A stretch of DNA of 48,822 bases from contig DJEQ01000114.1 of NCBI GenBank assembly GCA_002431355.1, positions 22,401 to 71,222 on the forward strand, given 5' to 3'. This stretch comes from Oribacterium sp. UBA5894 (GTDB taxonomy: Bacteria > Bacillota > Clostridia > Lachnospirales > Lachnospiraceae). Position numbers and translations under genes: made by a program. Positions 1-7,478 of the stretch are shown here, piece by piece (within the stretch, counting starts at the first letter, position 1; each line of letters begins with the position of its first letter). The notes beneath the pieces were generated by a model. The model was given only the letters and a program-made list of their open reading frames with translations. It made no database searches and was not told the DNA's origin.

Positions 1-1
1 T

Positions 2-157
2 GAAGTTCCAATGTCAAACCTCTATGGCTATGGTACGGATCTTCGCTCCATGACCGGCGGTACCGGTGACTATGAGTACAGCTTTGCACGCTATGAGCAG
101 GCGCCAGGCGATGTACAGAATAAGATCGTTGCAGAGAATGCTGCACAGGAAGCCTAA
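2..157 (+). CDS. Elongation factor G family GTPase, C-terminal fragment (5' end outside window)
   Basis: The frame is open from base 2 to a TAA at 155-157 and encodes the last 51 residues of a translational GTPase. The segment reads YGYGTDLRSMTGGTGDYEY followed by FARYEQAPGDVQ, which matches EF-G domain V: the LRS-T-G-G turn and the FxxYEQAP end are family hallmarks. The TGGTGDYEYSFARYEQAP wording is closer to the EF-G-like paralogue common in Clostridia than to the canonical fusA of the str operon, and no rpsL/rpsG or tuf is visible nearby. A strong terminator follows after about 20 bp, so this is the last gene of its transcript. The family is secure; which EF-G paralogue it is remains uncertain because most of the gene is missing. 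Confidence 0.85.
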   Translation, partial: EVPMSNLYGYGTDLRSMTGGTGDYEYSFARYEQAPGDVQNKIVAENAAQEA

Positions 158-178
158 GGTAATTTAAGTGATTCCCTC

Positions 179-219
179 CTCCGGGTCATGTCAATCGTTG
201 ACATGGCCCGGAGTTTTTT
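179..219 (+). terminator. Intrinsic terminator after the EF-G family gene
   Basis: A 16-bp stem (179-194 with 198-213, one G-T pair, 3-nt loop TCG) is followed directly by six T residues at 214-219. This is a textbook rho-independent terminator. It separates the EF-G gene from the plsX transcription unit. Confidence 0.93.
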
Positions 220-339
220 CATGGAAATATACAGGACTTTACGTTATACTGTACGGGTATGTGGGAGCGACGCGGATCTCAGCTTCTCGAAGTGCTGCAG
301 GATCCGGAGGATTCCAGATCGGCGCTCCTGTGCCCGTTC

Positions 340-368
340 TTGCAAAATAGATCTGGGCATATTAAAAT
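340..368 (+). promoter_or_regulatory. Sigma-A type promoter of plsX
   Basis: TTGCAA (340-345), 17-bp spacer, TAAAAT (363-368). Transcription would start near 375 and give a leader of about 30 nt before plsX. It lies between the upstream terminator and the plsX Shine-Dalgarno. No FapR-like operator was recognised around it. Confidence 0.65.
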
Positions 369-404
369 AAAAAGATATTTATCCTATCATGATAAAGGAG
401 TCAT

Positions 405-1448
405 ATGGTCAGAATAGCAATTGACTGTATGGGCGGCGATCAGGCACCATCTGCCATCCTCGATGGCGCCCTTCGCTCCCTGACAGTAACACAGGATACA
501 AAGCTTTTCCTTTTCGGCCCGGAGGGACTTTTACAGACGGAGCTTGAAAAATGTGTAAAGGCACTTGGCATTTCTCAGGAGACAATGCATGAGCGTGTGG
601 AGCTGGTGGATGCGCCGGAAGTCATTTCCCTTCATGAAGCACCGGTGCTTGCCATTCGTCGAAAGAAGGAGTCCAGCATCGTCAAGGCCCTGCATTTTGT
701 CAAGGACGGGCAGGCGGATGCCTTCATTTCGGCAGGCTCGAGCGGGGCTGTGCTGGCCGGTGGTCAGCTCATCATTGGTCGTGCGAAGGGGGTGCCACGT
801 CCTCCGTTTGGTGCACTGATTCCAACCAGTAAGGGTGTAACACTGCTCCTCGACAGCGGCGCCAATGTGGATGCGAAGCCAGAGTGGCTCGTGCAGTATG
901 CAAAGATGGGCACGATCTACATGAAAGAGGTATGTGGCATTCAGAATCCGACCGTCGGACTCGTAAATGTCGGCGCAGAAGAAGAAAAGGGCAATGCTCT
1001 CGTAAAGGAGACCATGCCACTCATGAAGGAGGTGAAGGACATCCACTTCATCGGTTCCTGTGAGGCAAGGGATATTTCCTTCGGCGCCTGTGATGTCGTC
1101 GTCTGTGATGCATTCGTTGGAAACTGTATTTTAAAGATGTACGAGGGTGTCGGAAAGATGCTGCTGACAGAAATTATGGGAGCCATTAAGTCGACGCCGC
1201 TTTCCATGCTGGGTGGGCTTCTTGTCAAAGGCGCCTTAAAGGGAACCATGAAGAAATTTGATGCCAAGCAGTACGGCGGTGCACCAATCCTGGGGCTGAA
1301 GGGACTGGTTGTCAAGGTACACGGGAATACCGATGGCCGTGAAATCACGCACGCCATCCAGCAGTGCTATGATTTCGTTCATGCCGATGCCGTGCGGAAA
1401 ATTGCAGAGAGCATCGAAGCCGAAAATACCTCGAACGAAGAGAGCTGA
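405..1448 (+). CDS. plsX: Phosphate acyltransferase PlsX
   Basis: PlsX converts acyl-ACP and inorganic phosphate to acyl-phosphate, the donor used by PlsY in the first step of phosphatidic acid synthesis; it is a peripheral membrane enzyme. The 347-aa product is full length and starts with the family signature IDCMGGDQAP at residues 6-15. It also has the conserved VDAPEVISLHEAP and IGRAKGVPRPPFGALIP segments. The ATG at 405 is preceded by AAAGGAG at the right distance. In most Firmicutes rpmF precedes plsX; here rpmF is not present and a terminated EF-G gene lies upstream. acpP follows 118 bp downstream, so acyl chain activation and the acyl carrier are probably co-transcribed. Confidence 0.96.
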   Translation: MVRIAIDCMGGDQAPSAILDGALRSLTVTQDTKLFLFGPEGLLQTELEKCVKALGISQETMHERVELVDAPEVISLHEAPVLAIRRKKESSIVKALHFVKDGQADAFISAGSSGAVLAGGQLIIGRAKGVPRPPFGALIPTSKGVTLLLDSGANVDAKPEWLVQYAKMGTIYMKEVCGIQNPTVGLVNVGAEEEKGNALVKETMPLMKEVKDIHFIGSCEARDISFGACDVVVCDAFVGNCILKMYEGVGKMLLTEIMGAIKSTPLSMLGGLLVKGALKGTMKKFDAKQYGGAPILGLKGLVVKVHGNTDGREITHAIQQCYDFVHADAVRKIAESIEAENTSNEES

Positions 1449-1535
1449 GTTCGGAGGCCCCGTCGGAAGGTTCTTTTTCAGAGGGCCTATCCGATAAAAT
1501 GAGTTGAGAATATAAGGGCTCGCAGTAGTACAGTA

Positions 1536-1552
1536 GACCGGCGCTGCCGGTC
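1536..1552 (+). other. Small perfect hairpin just upstream of the acpP ribosome binding site
   Basis: GACCGGC (1536-1542), loop GCT, GCCGGTC (1546-1552) form a perfect 7-bp GC-rich stem that ends four bases before the AGGAGA Shine-Dalgarno of acpP. It has no U-tract, so it is not a terminator. It may stabilise a processed acpP message or set ribosome access; that role is inferred. Confidence 0.5.
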
Positions 1553-1566
1553 GGACAGGAGAAATT

Positions 1567-1806
1567 ATGGAATTTGAAAAGTTAAAGGAAATCATTGCGC
1601 GTGAGGTATCCCATGTGGATCCTGCGAAGATCACACCGGAGGCCCGCTTTGTGGATGACCTCGAGATGGATTCTCTGGACGTTGTGCAGGTGGTGATGGC
1701 CATCGAAGAGAGCTTCGGCATCGAGGTCCCGGAGGATGCAGCGGAGCACATGCATACGGTACAGGATGCCGTGAATGCCATCAAGGAAGCGACGAGCAGA
1801 GCGTAA
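1567..1806 (+). CDS. acpP: Acyl carrier protein
   Basis: A small acidic 79-aa protein with the 4'-phosphopantetheine attachment site in the motif DSL (Asp35-Ser36-Leu37) inside DDLEMDSLDVVQ. It carries growing acyl chains in fatty acid synthesis and hands them to PlsX, encoded just upstream. The start at 1567 has an AGGAGA Shine-Dalgarno about 5 nt upstream. Length and helix pattern are standard. The order plsX-acpP-rnc-smc is common in Firmicutes, although fabD/fabG often sit between plsX and acpP and are absent here. Confidence 0.96.
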   Translation: MEFEKLKEIIAREVSHVDPAKITPEARFVDDLEMDSLDVVQVVMAIEESFGIEVPEDAAEHMHTVQDAVNAIKEATSRA

Positions 1807-1848
1807 TGCTTTTCTCTGTCAGAGAGGCTTAGAACAGTCCGTAAAGCA

Positions 1849-1885
1849 CATGGAGAGACGCCGCACATCGGTCGTGCTCTCCATG
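1849..1885 (+). other. Long hairpin in the leader of rnc
   Basis: CATGGAGAG (1849-1857) pairs perfectly with CTCTCCATG (1877-1885). Inner ACG/CGT and CCG/CGG pairs extend the stem to about 15 bp with two single-base bulges and a 5-nt loop. The run after it (CTTCATTTCTTT) is only partly T-rich, so it is at best a weak terminator. It lies about 35 nt before the rnc start codon, where a double-stranded RNA could be cut by RNase III itself. Confidence 0.5.
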
Positions 1886-1919
1886 CTTCATTTCTTTCAG
1901 GGACAGTAAAAGAGGAGTT

Positions 1920-2627
1920 ATGGAACAGAATTTAGACCTATTACAGGAGGCCATCGGCTATCATTTTAAAGATGTCGCCCTGCTGAAGCATGCATTGACG
2001 CATCCTTCGTTCAGCAATGAGAGCGGCGAGCCGAAGGAGGCCTCGAATCAGCGCCTGGAGTTTTTAGGCGATGCCGTGCTGGAGCTTGTTTCCAGTGTTT
2101 TTCTTTTTCACCGCCGTCCCGTCATTCAGGAGGGTGTCATGACCAAAATCCGTGCCGCACTGGTATGTGAGCCCACGCTTGCAGAGGCAGCCCGAAAGGT
2201 GAATCTTGGTGATTACATCATCCTTGGAAAGGGCGAAGCACGGGAAGGGATCAATCGACGGGATTCCGTTATTTCCGATGCCTTCGAGTCCGTAATCGGT
2301 GCGATGTATCTCGATGGTGGATTTGCACCGGCCGAGCAGTTCGTACGTCGCTTTGTACTCTGCGATATCGAAAATGCCGGGCTGTACCGCGATGCAAAAA
2401 CCGTACTGCAGGAGTATATCTCCCAGAACAAGAAGTCTCTCGAGTATCGTGTGATTGAAGAATCCGGTCCATGTCATGACCGTTATTACCGTGTGGAAGC
2501 CGTCATTGACGGTGAACCGTATGGCAACGGTGAGGGCTCCAGTAAGAAGAAGGGCGAGCAGGGTGCCGCCTACCAGACATTAAAACGCATTAAGGCGGAA
2601 ACAGGTTATGTATTTAAAATCTATTGA
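1920..2627 (+). CDS. rnc: Ribonuclease III
   Basis: Double-strand-specific endoribonuclease that matures rRNA and cuts structured mRNAs. The 235-aa product has the RNase III signature RLEFLGDAVLELV with Glu47 and Asp51, and the second metal-binding pair Asp120/Glu123 in SDAFESVIGAMYLDGG. A dsRNA-binding domain fills about residues 159-233 and ends with the conserved KKKGEQGAAYQTLK helix. All four catalytic acidic residues are present. The ATG at 1920 follows AAGAGGAGTT. The 3' end overlaps the smc start by 20 bp, implying translational coupling, which is usual for rnc-smc in Firmicutes. A hairpin in the leader (1849-1885) may allow autoregulation. Confidence 0.97.
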   Translation: MEQNLDLLQEAIGYHFKDVALLKHALTHPSFSNESGEPKEASNQRLEFLGDAVLELVSSVFLFHRRPVIQEGVMTKIRAALVCEPTLAEAARKVNLGDYIILGKGEAREGINRRDSVISDAFESVIGAMYLDGGFAPAEQFVRRFVLCDIENAGLYRDAKTVLQEYISQNKKSLEYRVIEESGPCHDRYYRVEAVIDGEPYGNGEGSSKKKGEQGAAYQTLKRIKAETGYVFKIY

Positions 2628-5600
2628 AATTCAGGGCTTTAAGTCCTTCGCCAATAAGACTGTCCTGGATTTCAGTAAGGGAATCACCGGCATTGTGGGA
2701 CCGAATGGATCCGGAAAATCCAATATTTCAGATGCCGTACGCTGGGTGCTGGGAGAGCAGAAGGTCAAGCAGCTGCGTGGAAGCTCCATGCAGGATGTCA
2801 TCTTCGCCGGCACGCAGCTTCGCCGTCCGCAGAGCTCGGCCTTCGTCGCCATTACGCTGGACAACTCCGACCGCATCTTAAACATTGACTATGATGAGGT
2901 CACCGTTTCCCGCCGTCTCTACCGTTCTGGTGAGTCAGAGTATATGCTGAACGGTACCGAGTGCCGACTGAAAGATATCAATGAACTTTTTTATGATACG
3001 GGTATCGGAAAGGATGGCTACTCCATCATCGGGCAGGGTCAGGTCGACAAGATTCTTTCGGGCAAGCCGGAGGAACGACGGGATCTCTTCGATGAAGCCG
3101 TCGGGATCGTAAAGTTCAAGCGCCGGAAGGCCCTCGCCGAAAAGAAGCTGAGTGATGAGGAGGGAAACCTCACGCGTGTCACCGATATTCTGACAGAGCT
3201 GGAGCGCCAGGTCGGACCGCTGAAGAAGCAGTCGGAGCAGGCCCGTGAGTATCTCACAATCCGCGACCAGCTCGTCAATGCGGATGCGAATCTCTTTGTT
3301 CGGGATATGGAGGACAGCCTGAAGGGGCTCGATTCCGTCAGCGCGAATGCGGATACCGTACAGCATGATCTCGAAGCGATCCGACAGGAATCCGATCAGC
3401 TGAATGGCAAGTATAATGAGCTGGAGGAGCAGATTCGCGCACTCGATGAAGAGCTGCAGCAGGCGAAGGACAGCATCAACCAGTCGGATCTTCTGAAGAC
3501 CAATCTTCGTGGTCAGATTGATGTGCTGAAGGAGCAGATCAATACAGAGAAGAACAATGCACTGCATTATACGCAGCGCATTCAGGCACTGGGAAAGGAT
3601 GTGTTCGATCGCATTGCCCAGATTGAAGATAATCGCAGTCTTCTTCGCTGGATTCGGGAGCAGATCGTATTTATCAAGGATCATAAGGCAGCGACCGATG
3701 AGATGATGGAAAACATTGATCTCGACCTCGAAATGATCGATTCCACGATGGATGAGACCGAGCTTACGGTGTCCAGCTGTATGGGCGCGGACTTCGAGCT
3801 GGAGGATCGCCCGGTCAAGGAGGCAGAAACCGCGTCCCCGGTAAAGAATGATCATTTTCTTACCGATATTGAAGACCAGCGAAAGGCACTGGAGGAGCTG
3901 CAGCAGCGATTTCAGGAAGTGCAGGCCATCATTTCATCGGATACTGCTCTGGTGGACCGCCTCGGCGCGGAGAATCAGCAGCTTCGGGAGCGTATCGTAG
4001 AGAAGAACCGTGCACTCGATCGTCTGAAAAACCGTCTTGAGACGCTCCGAAATCTGGCGGAACGCTATGAGGGCTATGGCAATGCTGTCAAAATGGTCAT
4101 GGATCAGCGTGACCGTCGCCCAGGGATTCTGGGTGTCGTTGCGGACCTGATTGAGGTTCCTGCGAAATATGAAACCGCCATAGAAACTGCTCTCGGCGGC
4201 GCGATCCAGAATGTGGTCACGGAGGATGAAGCTACCGCAAAGGACATGGTTCAGTTCCTGAAGCAGCATCGCTATGGCCGTGCCACCTTCCTTCCGCTCA
4301 GCAACATTCGCGGACGGAGAGACAGTAACTGTGAGCAGGCGGCCCATGCGCGTGGTGCCATCGGTCTGGCCTGTGACCTCATTGAGCTGGACAGGAAATA
4401 TGCCCAGCTTGCAGAATTTCTGCTTGGCCGTGTTCTGGTGGTCGACAGCATTGACCATGCACTCGCAATTCAGCGGCAGTACCATCAGAGTCTCCGTATC
4501 GTGACACTCGAAGGTGAGCAGCTGAATCCGGGTGGCTCCATTTCCGGTGGTGCCTTTCGAAACAGCTCGAATCTCATGGGGCGAAAGCGTGAGCTGGAGG
4601 AGATCGAGGCAGAAATTCAGGAAACAGAGAAAAGTGCAGCTGCACTGCAGTCAAAGCTCGCGGAGGGGGAAAGCCGTCGTGCGCTTGCAAAGGCCTCCGT
4701 CGATGCACATCATGAGGAGCTCGAGCAGCTGAAGCTTGACCAGAATACCAAGACCATGGCGATCGCTTCACAGATCAACGTGGAGTATTCTTCCTTATCG
4801 ACGCGTACCGACTTTGTTACGGAAAATCTGCATCGCCTGAACGCGGAGCTCGAAAACCTCACAGGAGAAAAAGGCTCCATGGAGGATGCACAGCAGAATT
4901 CCGATCAGGTACTCGCGGAAAAGGACGGAAAAATCGCGGAGCTCGAAGGACTGATTGCGCATGCTGATGAGGTAGCTGCGGAAGCGGAGACAAAAACGCA
5001 GCAGGCGAGTGAAGAAAAGGAAAAGCTGGTTGAAGAGCGAAAATCCTTCTTCGGACGAAAGGACGAGATTTCACAGCGCCTTCTCGATATGGAAAAGGAG
5101 TCGATGCGTGTCCAGAATAAAAAGGAAAAGCTCGACGAAAAGATTGATAAGCTGACAGGCTATATGTTTGATGAATATGGTCTTACCTTTGAAGAGGCAA
5201 AAAAGCGCTATTCTGAGGAGTACAAGAACACCTCGGAGGTGCGGTCTCTCGTGACGAAGCTGAAGAATCAGCTGAAGGCACTGGGGCCGGTCAACCTCGA
5301 TGCGATCGAGCAGTATAAGGAAGTGAGCGAGCGCTATGAGTTCCTGAATACACAGTACCAGGACCTCACGGAATCAGCGAAGTCTCTGGAAAAAATCATT
5401 TCAGAGCTCGATGAGGGAATGCGAAAGCAGTTCAATGAAAACTTTCAGCGCATTCAGGTGGAATTTGATAAGACCTTTAAGACCCTCTTCGGAGGTGGCC
5501 AGGGACGGCTGGAGCTGGATACGGCAGATCCTGACGTGCTCACGACCTCCATTACCATCATCGCAGAGCCACCTGGAAAGAAGCTTCAGAATATGATGCA

Positions 5601-5892
5601 GCTCTCCGGTGGAGAGAAGGCGCTGACGGCCATTGCACTCCTGTTTGCCATTCAGAGCCTGAAGCCATCGCCGTTCTGTCTCCTCGATGAGATCGAAGCC
5701 GCGCTGGACGATTCGAATGTGTCCCGTTTTGCGGAGTATCTGCATAATCTGAATCAGACCCAGTTCATTGTGATCACGCACCGCCGTGGTACGATGGAAA
5801 ATGCGGATCGTCTTTTCGGTATCACCATGCAGGAAAAGGGTGTATCGACGCTTGTTTCTGTCGACCTCGTGGCGGATCAGCTGGAGGCCTGA
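2608..5892 (+). CDS. smc: Chromosome segregation protein SMC (condensin ATPase), short arms
   Basis: Ring-forming ATPase that works with ScpA/ScpB to compact and segregate the chromosome. Visible parts in order: Walker A GPNGSGKS (31-38), Q-loop GQGQVDKILSGKPEERR, N-terminal coil (about 170-495), hinge (about 500-650), C-terminal coil (about 655-895), signature LSGGEKALT (999-1007) and Walker B PFCLLDEIEAALD. At 1094 aa it is about 90 residues shorter than B. subtilis SMC (1186 aa). The hinge starts at the usual place, so all the loss is in the C-terminal coil. Residues about 345-420 of the N-terminal arm lose the heptad pattern and could loop out to let the two coil strands match. The gene overlaps rnc by 20 bp. 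There is no frameshift. Confidence 0.96.
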   Translation: MYLKSIEIQGFKSFANKTVLDFSKGITGIVGPNGSGKSNISDAVRWVLGEQKVKQLRGSSMQDVIFAGTQLRRPQSSAFVAITLDNSDRILNIDYDEVTVSRRLYRSGESEYMLNGTECRLKDINELFYDTGIGKDGYSIIGQGQVDKILSGKPEERRDLFDEAVGIVKFKRRKALAEKKLSDEEGNLTRVTDILTELERQVGPLKKQSEQAREYLTIRDQLVNADANLFVRDMEDSLKGLDSVSANADTVQHDLEAIRQESDQLNGKYNELEEQIRALDEELQQAKDSINQSDLLKTNLRGQIDVLKEQINTEKNNALHYTQRIQALGKDVFDRIAQIEDNRSLLRWIREQIVFIKDHKAATDEMMENIDLDLEMIDSTMDETELTVSSCMGADFELEDRPVKEAETASPVKNDHFLTDIEDQRKALEELQQRFQEVQAIISSDTALVDRLGAENQQLRERIVEKNRALDRLKNRLETLRNLAERYEGYGNAVKMVMDQRDRRPGILGVVADLIEVPAKYETAIETALGGAIQNVVTEDEATAKDMVQFLKQHRYGRATFLPLSNIRGRRDSNCEQAAHARGAIGLACDLIELDRKYAQLAEFLLGRVLVVDSIDHALAIQRQYHQSLRIVTLEGEQLNPGGSISGGAFRNSSNLMGRKRELEEIEAEIQETEKSAAALQSKLAEGESRRALAKASVDAHHEELEQLKLDQNTKTMAIASQINVEYSSLSTRTDFVTENLHRLNAELENLTGEKGSMEDAQQNSDQVLAEKDGKIAELEGLIAHADEVAAEAETKTQQASEEKEKLVEERKSFFGRKDEISQRLLDMEKESMRVQNKKEKLDEKIDKLTGYMFDEYGLTFEEAKKRYSEEYKNTSEVRSLVTKLKNQLKALGPVNLDAIEQYKEVSERYEFLNTQYQDLTESAKSLEKIISELDEGMRKQFNENFQRIQVEFDKTFKTLFGGGQGRLELDTADPDVLTTSITIIAEPPGKKLQNMMQLSGGEKALTAIALLFAIQSLKPSPFCLLDEIEAALDDSNVSRFAEYLHNLNQTQFIVITHRRGTMENADRLFGITMQEKGVSTLVSVDLVADQLEA

Positions 5893-5932
5893 GCAACGAC
5901 CGGTCATTGCGTTTACCGAGACGGAAATCGGA

Positions 5933-6075
5933 CCACTATAGAAGGCGATCACTCAGTTCAAAGTACAGAACCTTCCTCGTGTTCGTGCCGTACATAACAG
6001 GCAGGCCTGTATGTACGGGCACGTACACGCTGGAAGAACCTGTTCTTTGAATTCGCAATCTGCCTTCTATAGTGG
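5933..6075. repeat. Palindromic intergenic repeat, family A, copy 1
   Basis: A 143-bp imperfect palindrome fills most of the smc-ftsY gap. Outer arms 5933-5946 and 6062-6075 are a perfect 14-bp inverted repeat. Inside, the motif at 5949-5973 (TCACTCAGTTCAAAGTACAG plus 5 more) and the motif at 6036-6058 (starting GAACCTGTTCTTTGAATTCG) partly pair. The tip contains GTGCCGTACATA facing ATGTACGGGCAC. The two inner motifs recur, in inverted orientation, in copy 2 at 24491-24649 with 24/25 and 22/23 identities, while the outer arms and tips differ in sequence but remain self-complementary. No ORF or U-tract is present. Confidence 0.85.
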
Positions 6076-6125
6076 CTCCAATTTCCTGCAAGGTCATTTA
6101 TATTTACAATTCAAAAGGAGTTTTT

Positions 6126-6998
6126 ATGGCGAATTTTTTCTCAAGACTCATCCATAATGTATTTCAGTCCAATGAGGTAGCAGATGATGCTTTCTATGAG
6201 GGGCTTGAGGATGCGATGATCATGTCGGATGTGGGTGTCACCACGACCCTGAAGATTGTGGATGCAGTGAAGACGGAGGCAAAGCGGCAGGGGGTCAATA
6301 CGACGCGTGAGGTGCGGAAGATTCTTCGGGATTATCTCTATGAGCTGATGCGGGTCGATGAATCCTACTATGATTTTGAACGTCAGAAGAGCATCATTTC
6401 TGTGATTGGTGTAAATGGTGTAGGAAAAACCACCTCCATTGGAAAGATGGCGGATTTCTTCCAGCGAAAGGGGAAGAAAGTGATTCTCGCTGCGGCAGAT
6501 ACCTTCCGTGCGGGTGCGATTGAGCAGCTGAAGGAGTGGGGAAATCGTGTCCATGTGGATGTGATTGCTCAGAAGGAGGGATCGGATCCGGCTGCGGTTG
6601 TTTTCGATGCCCTTCAGTCCTTCAAGTCCAAAAATGCGGATCTTCTCATCATTGATACCGCGGGTCGGCTGCACAATAAGAAGAATCTGATGCAGGAGCT
6701 TGGAAAGATCAACCGTATCATCGATAAGGAATTTGCAGAGGGCTTTCGTGAAACCCTCGTCGTGCTGGATGCAAGTACAGGGCAGAATGCCATGTCGCAG
6801 GCGGAAATTTTCAAGGAAGCCTGTCAGGTAACCGGTATTATTCTGACCAAGATGGACGGCACTGCGAAGGGAGGCATTGCCCTTGCCATCCAGTCCGAGC
6901 TTGGTATTCCGGTAAAGTACATCGGTACCGGTGAAAAGGCCAGTGACCTGAAGCGTTTCGATGCAAAGGAATACGTGGATTCAATCTTTAACGAATAG
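6126..6998 (+). CDS. ftsY: Signal recognition particle receptor FtsY
   Basis: Membrane-associated GTPase that docks SRP-ribosome complexes at the Sec translocon. The product (290 aa from the ATG at 6126, chosen for its AAAAGGAG Shine-Dalgarno; an upstream in-frame ATG at 6072 has none) is an NG domain only. N-domain helices are at 1-85, P-loop GVNGVGKTT at 95-103, then DTFRAGAIEQLKEW, DTAGRLHNKKNLM, TKMDGTAKGG. It lacks the acidic A domain of E. coli FtsY and is shorter than B. subtilis FtsY (329 aa). It follows smc, and ylxM-ffh follow it, so both GTPases of the SRP cycle are encoded together. Confidence 0.96.
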   Translation: MANFFSRLIHNVFQSNEVADDAFYEGLEDAMIMSDVGVTTTLKIVDAVKTEAKRQGVNTTREVRKILRDYLYELMRVDESYYDFERQKSIISVIGVNGVGKTTSIGKMADFFQRKGKKVILAAADTFRAGAIEQLKEWGNRVHVDVIAQKEGSDPAAVVFDALQSFKSKNADLLIIDTAGRLHNKKNLMQELGKINRIIDKEFAEGFRETLVVLDASTGQNAMSQAEIFKEACQVTGIILTKMDGTAKGGIALAIQSELGIPVKYIGTGEKASDLKRFDAKEYVDSIFNE

Positions 6999-7068
6999 GA
7001 AAAGTGAACGCAGCTGGATCGGCGTCTTTTGAGCTGTATACTGCCGCTCCAGATAGAATACAGTCTAT

Positions 7069-7111
7069 GAAACGGATGCTGTCAATAAAAATAGTTGACA
7101 GCATCCGTTTC
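7069..7111. repeat. Perfect 17-bp inverted repeat overlapping the ylxM promoter
   Basis: Arms 7069-7085 and 7095-7111 are perfectly complementary over 17 bp with a 9-bp A/T-rich loop (7086-7094). The right arm begins with TTGACA, the -35 box of the ylxM promoter. No U-run follows on either strand, so it is not a classical terminator. It could be an operator for a dimeric regulator, or a hairpin ending the ftsY message while exposing a new promoter. Confidence 0.85.
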
Positions 7112-7122
7112 TGTGCTATACT
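7095..7122 (+). promoter_or_regulatory. Strong sigma-A promoter of ylxM-ffh
   Basis: TTGACA (7095-7100), 16-bp spacer, TATACT (7117-7122) with an extended -10 TGC directly before it. The -35 lies inside the right arm of the 17-bp inverted repeat. The transcript would begin near 7129, giving a leader of about 15 nt to the ylxM ATG. Confidence 0.85.
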
Positions 7123-7143
7123 AGCTAAGGTTTGAGGGAAATT

Positions 7144-7458
7144 ATGGATGAATTTGTAGTGCGCGGCAATCTTTTTGAGCTGTATGGCGGATTGCTGAAC
7201 GACAATCAGCGAAAGGTATATGAGTACCATGTGATGGATGATATGAGCTTCACGGAGATCGGTGAGGAGCTTGGTGTCACACGTCAGGCAGCCCAGGAGC
7301 TTTTCCGTCGTGCCGATAAAAAGCTGCAGAGCATTGAAGAAACCCTGGGACTTCAGCATAAGCTGACGAGCATTCGTGAGAAGGCGGAGCGTATTCATGT
7401 ATTGGCGGAGGATACGGATATCCGGGATCTTGCCTATGAAATCATCGAAGGTGTTTGA
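7144..7458 (+). CDS. ylxM: YlxM family putative helix-turn-helix protein (UPF0122)
   Basis: Small 104-aa protein of the UPF0122/YlxM family, found next to ffh in most Firmicutes and reported to associate with SRP function. It has a sigma-region-4-like helix-turn-helix: the segment LNDNQRKVYEYHVMDDMSFT followed by EIGEELGVTRQAAQELFRR. The start chosen is the ATG at 7144, which has GAGGG 5 nt upstream; a TTG at 7132 would overlap that ribosome site. The ffh start follows 20 bp after the stop. It has its own strong promoter inside a 17-bp inverted repeat. Family assignment is firm; the molecular role is less so. Confidence 0.9.
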   Translation: MDEFVVRGNLFELYGGLLNDNQRKVYEYHVMDDMSFTEIGEELGVTRQAAQELFRRADKKLQSIEETLGLQHKLTSIREKAERIHVLAEDTDIRDLAYEIIEGV

Positions 7459-7478
7459 AAATACAGGAGAAACACAGT

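Noticed and set aside
158..404. Two 60-aa open frames between the EF-G gene and plsX
   Set aside because: They overlap the terminator and each other, lack ribosome sites and show no protein-like pattern.
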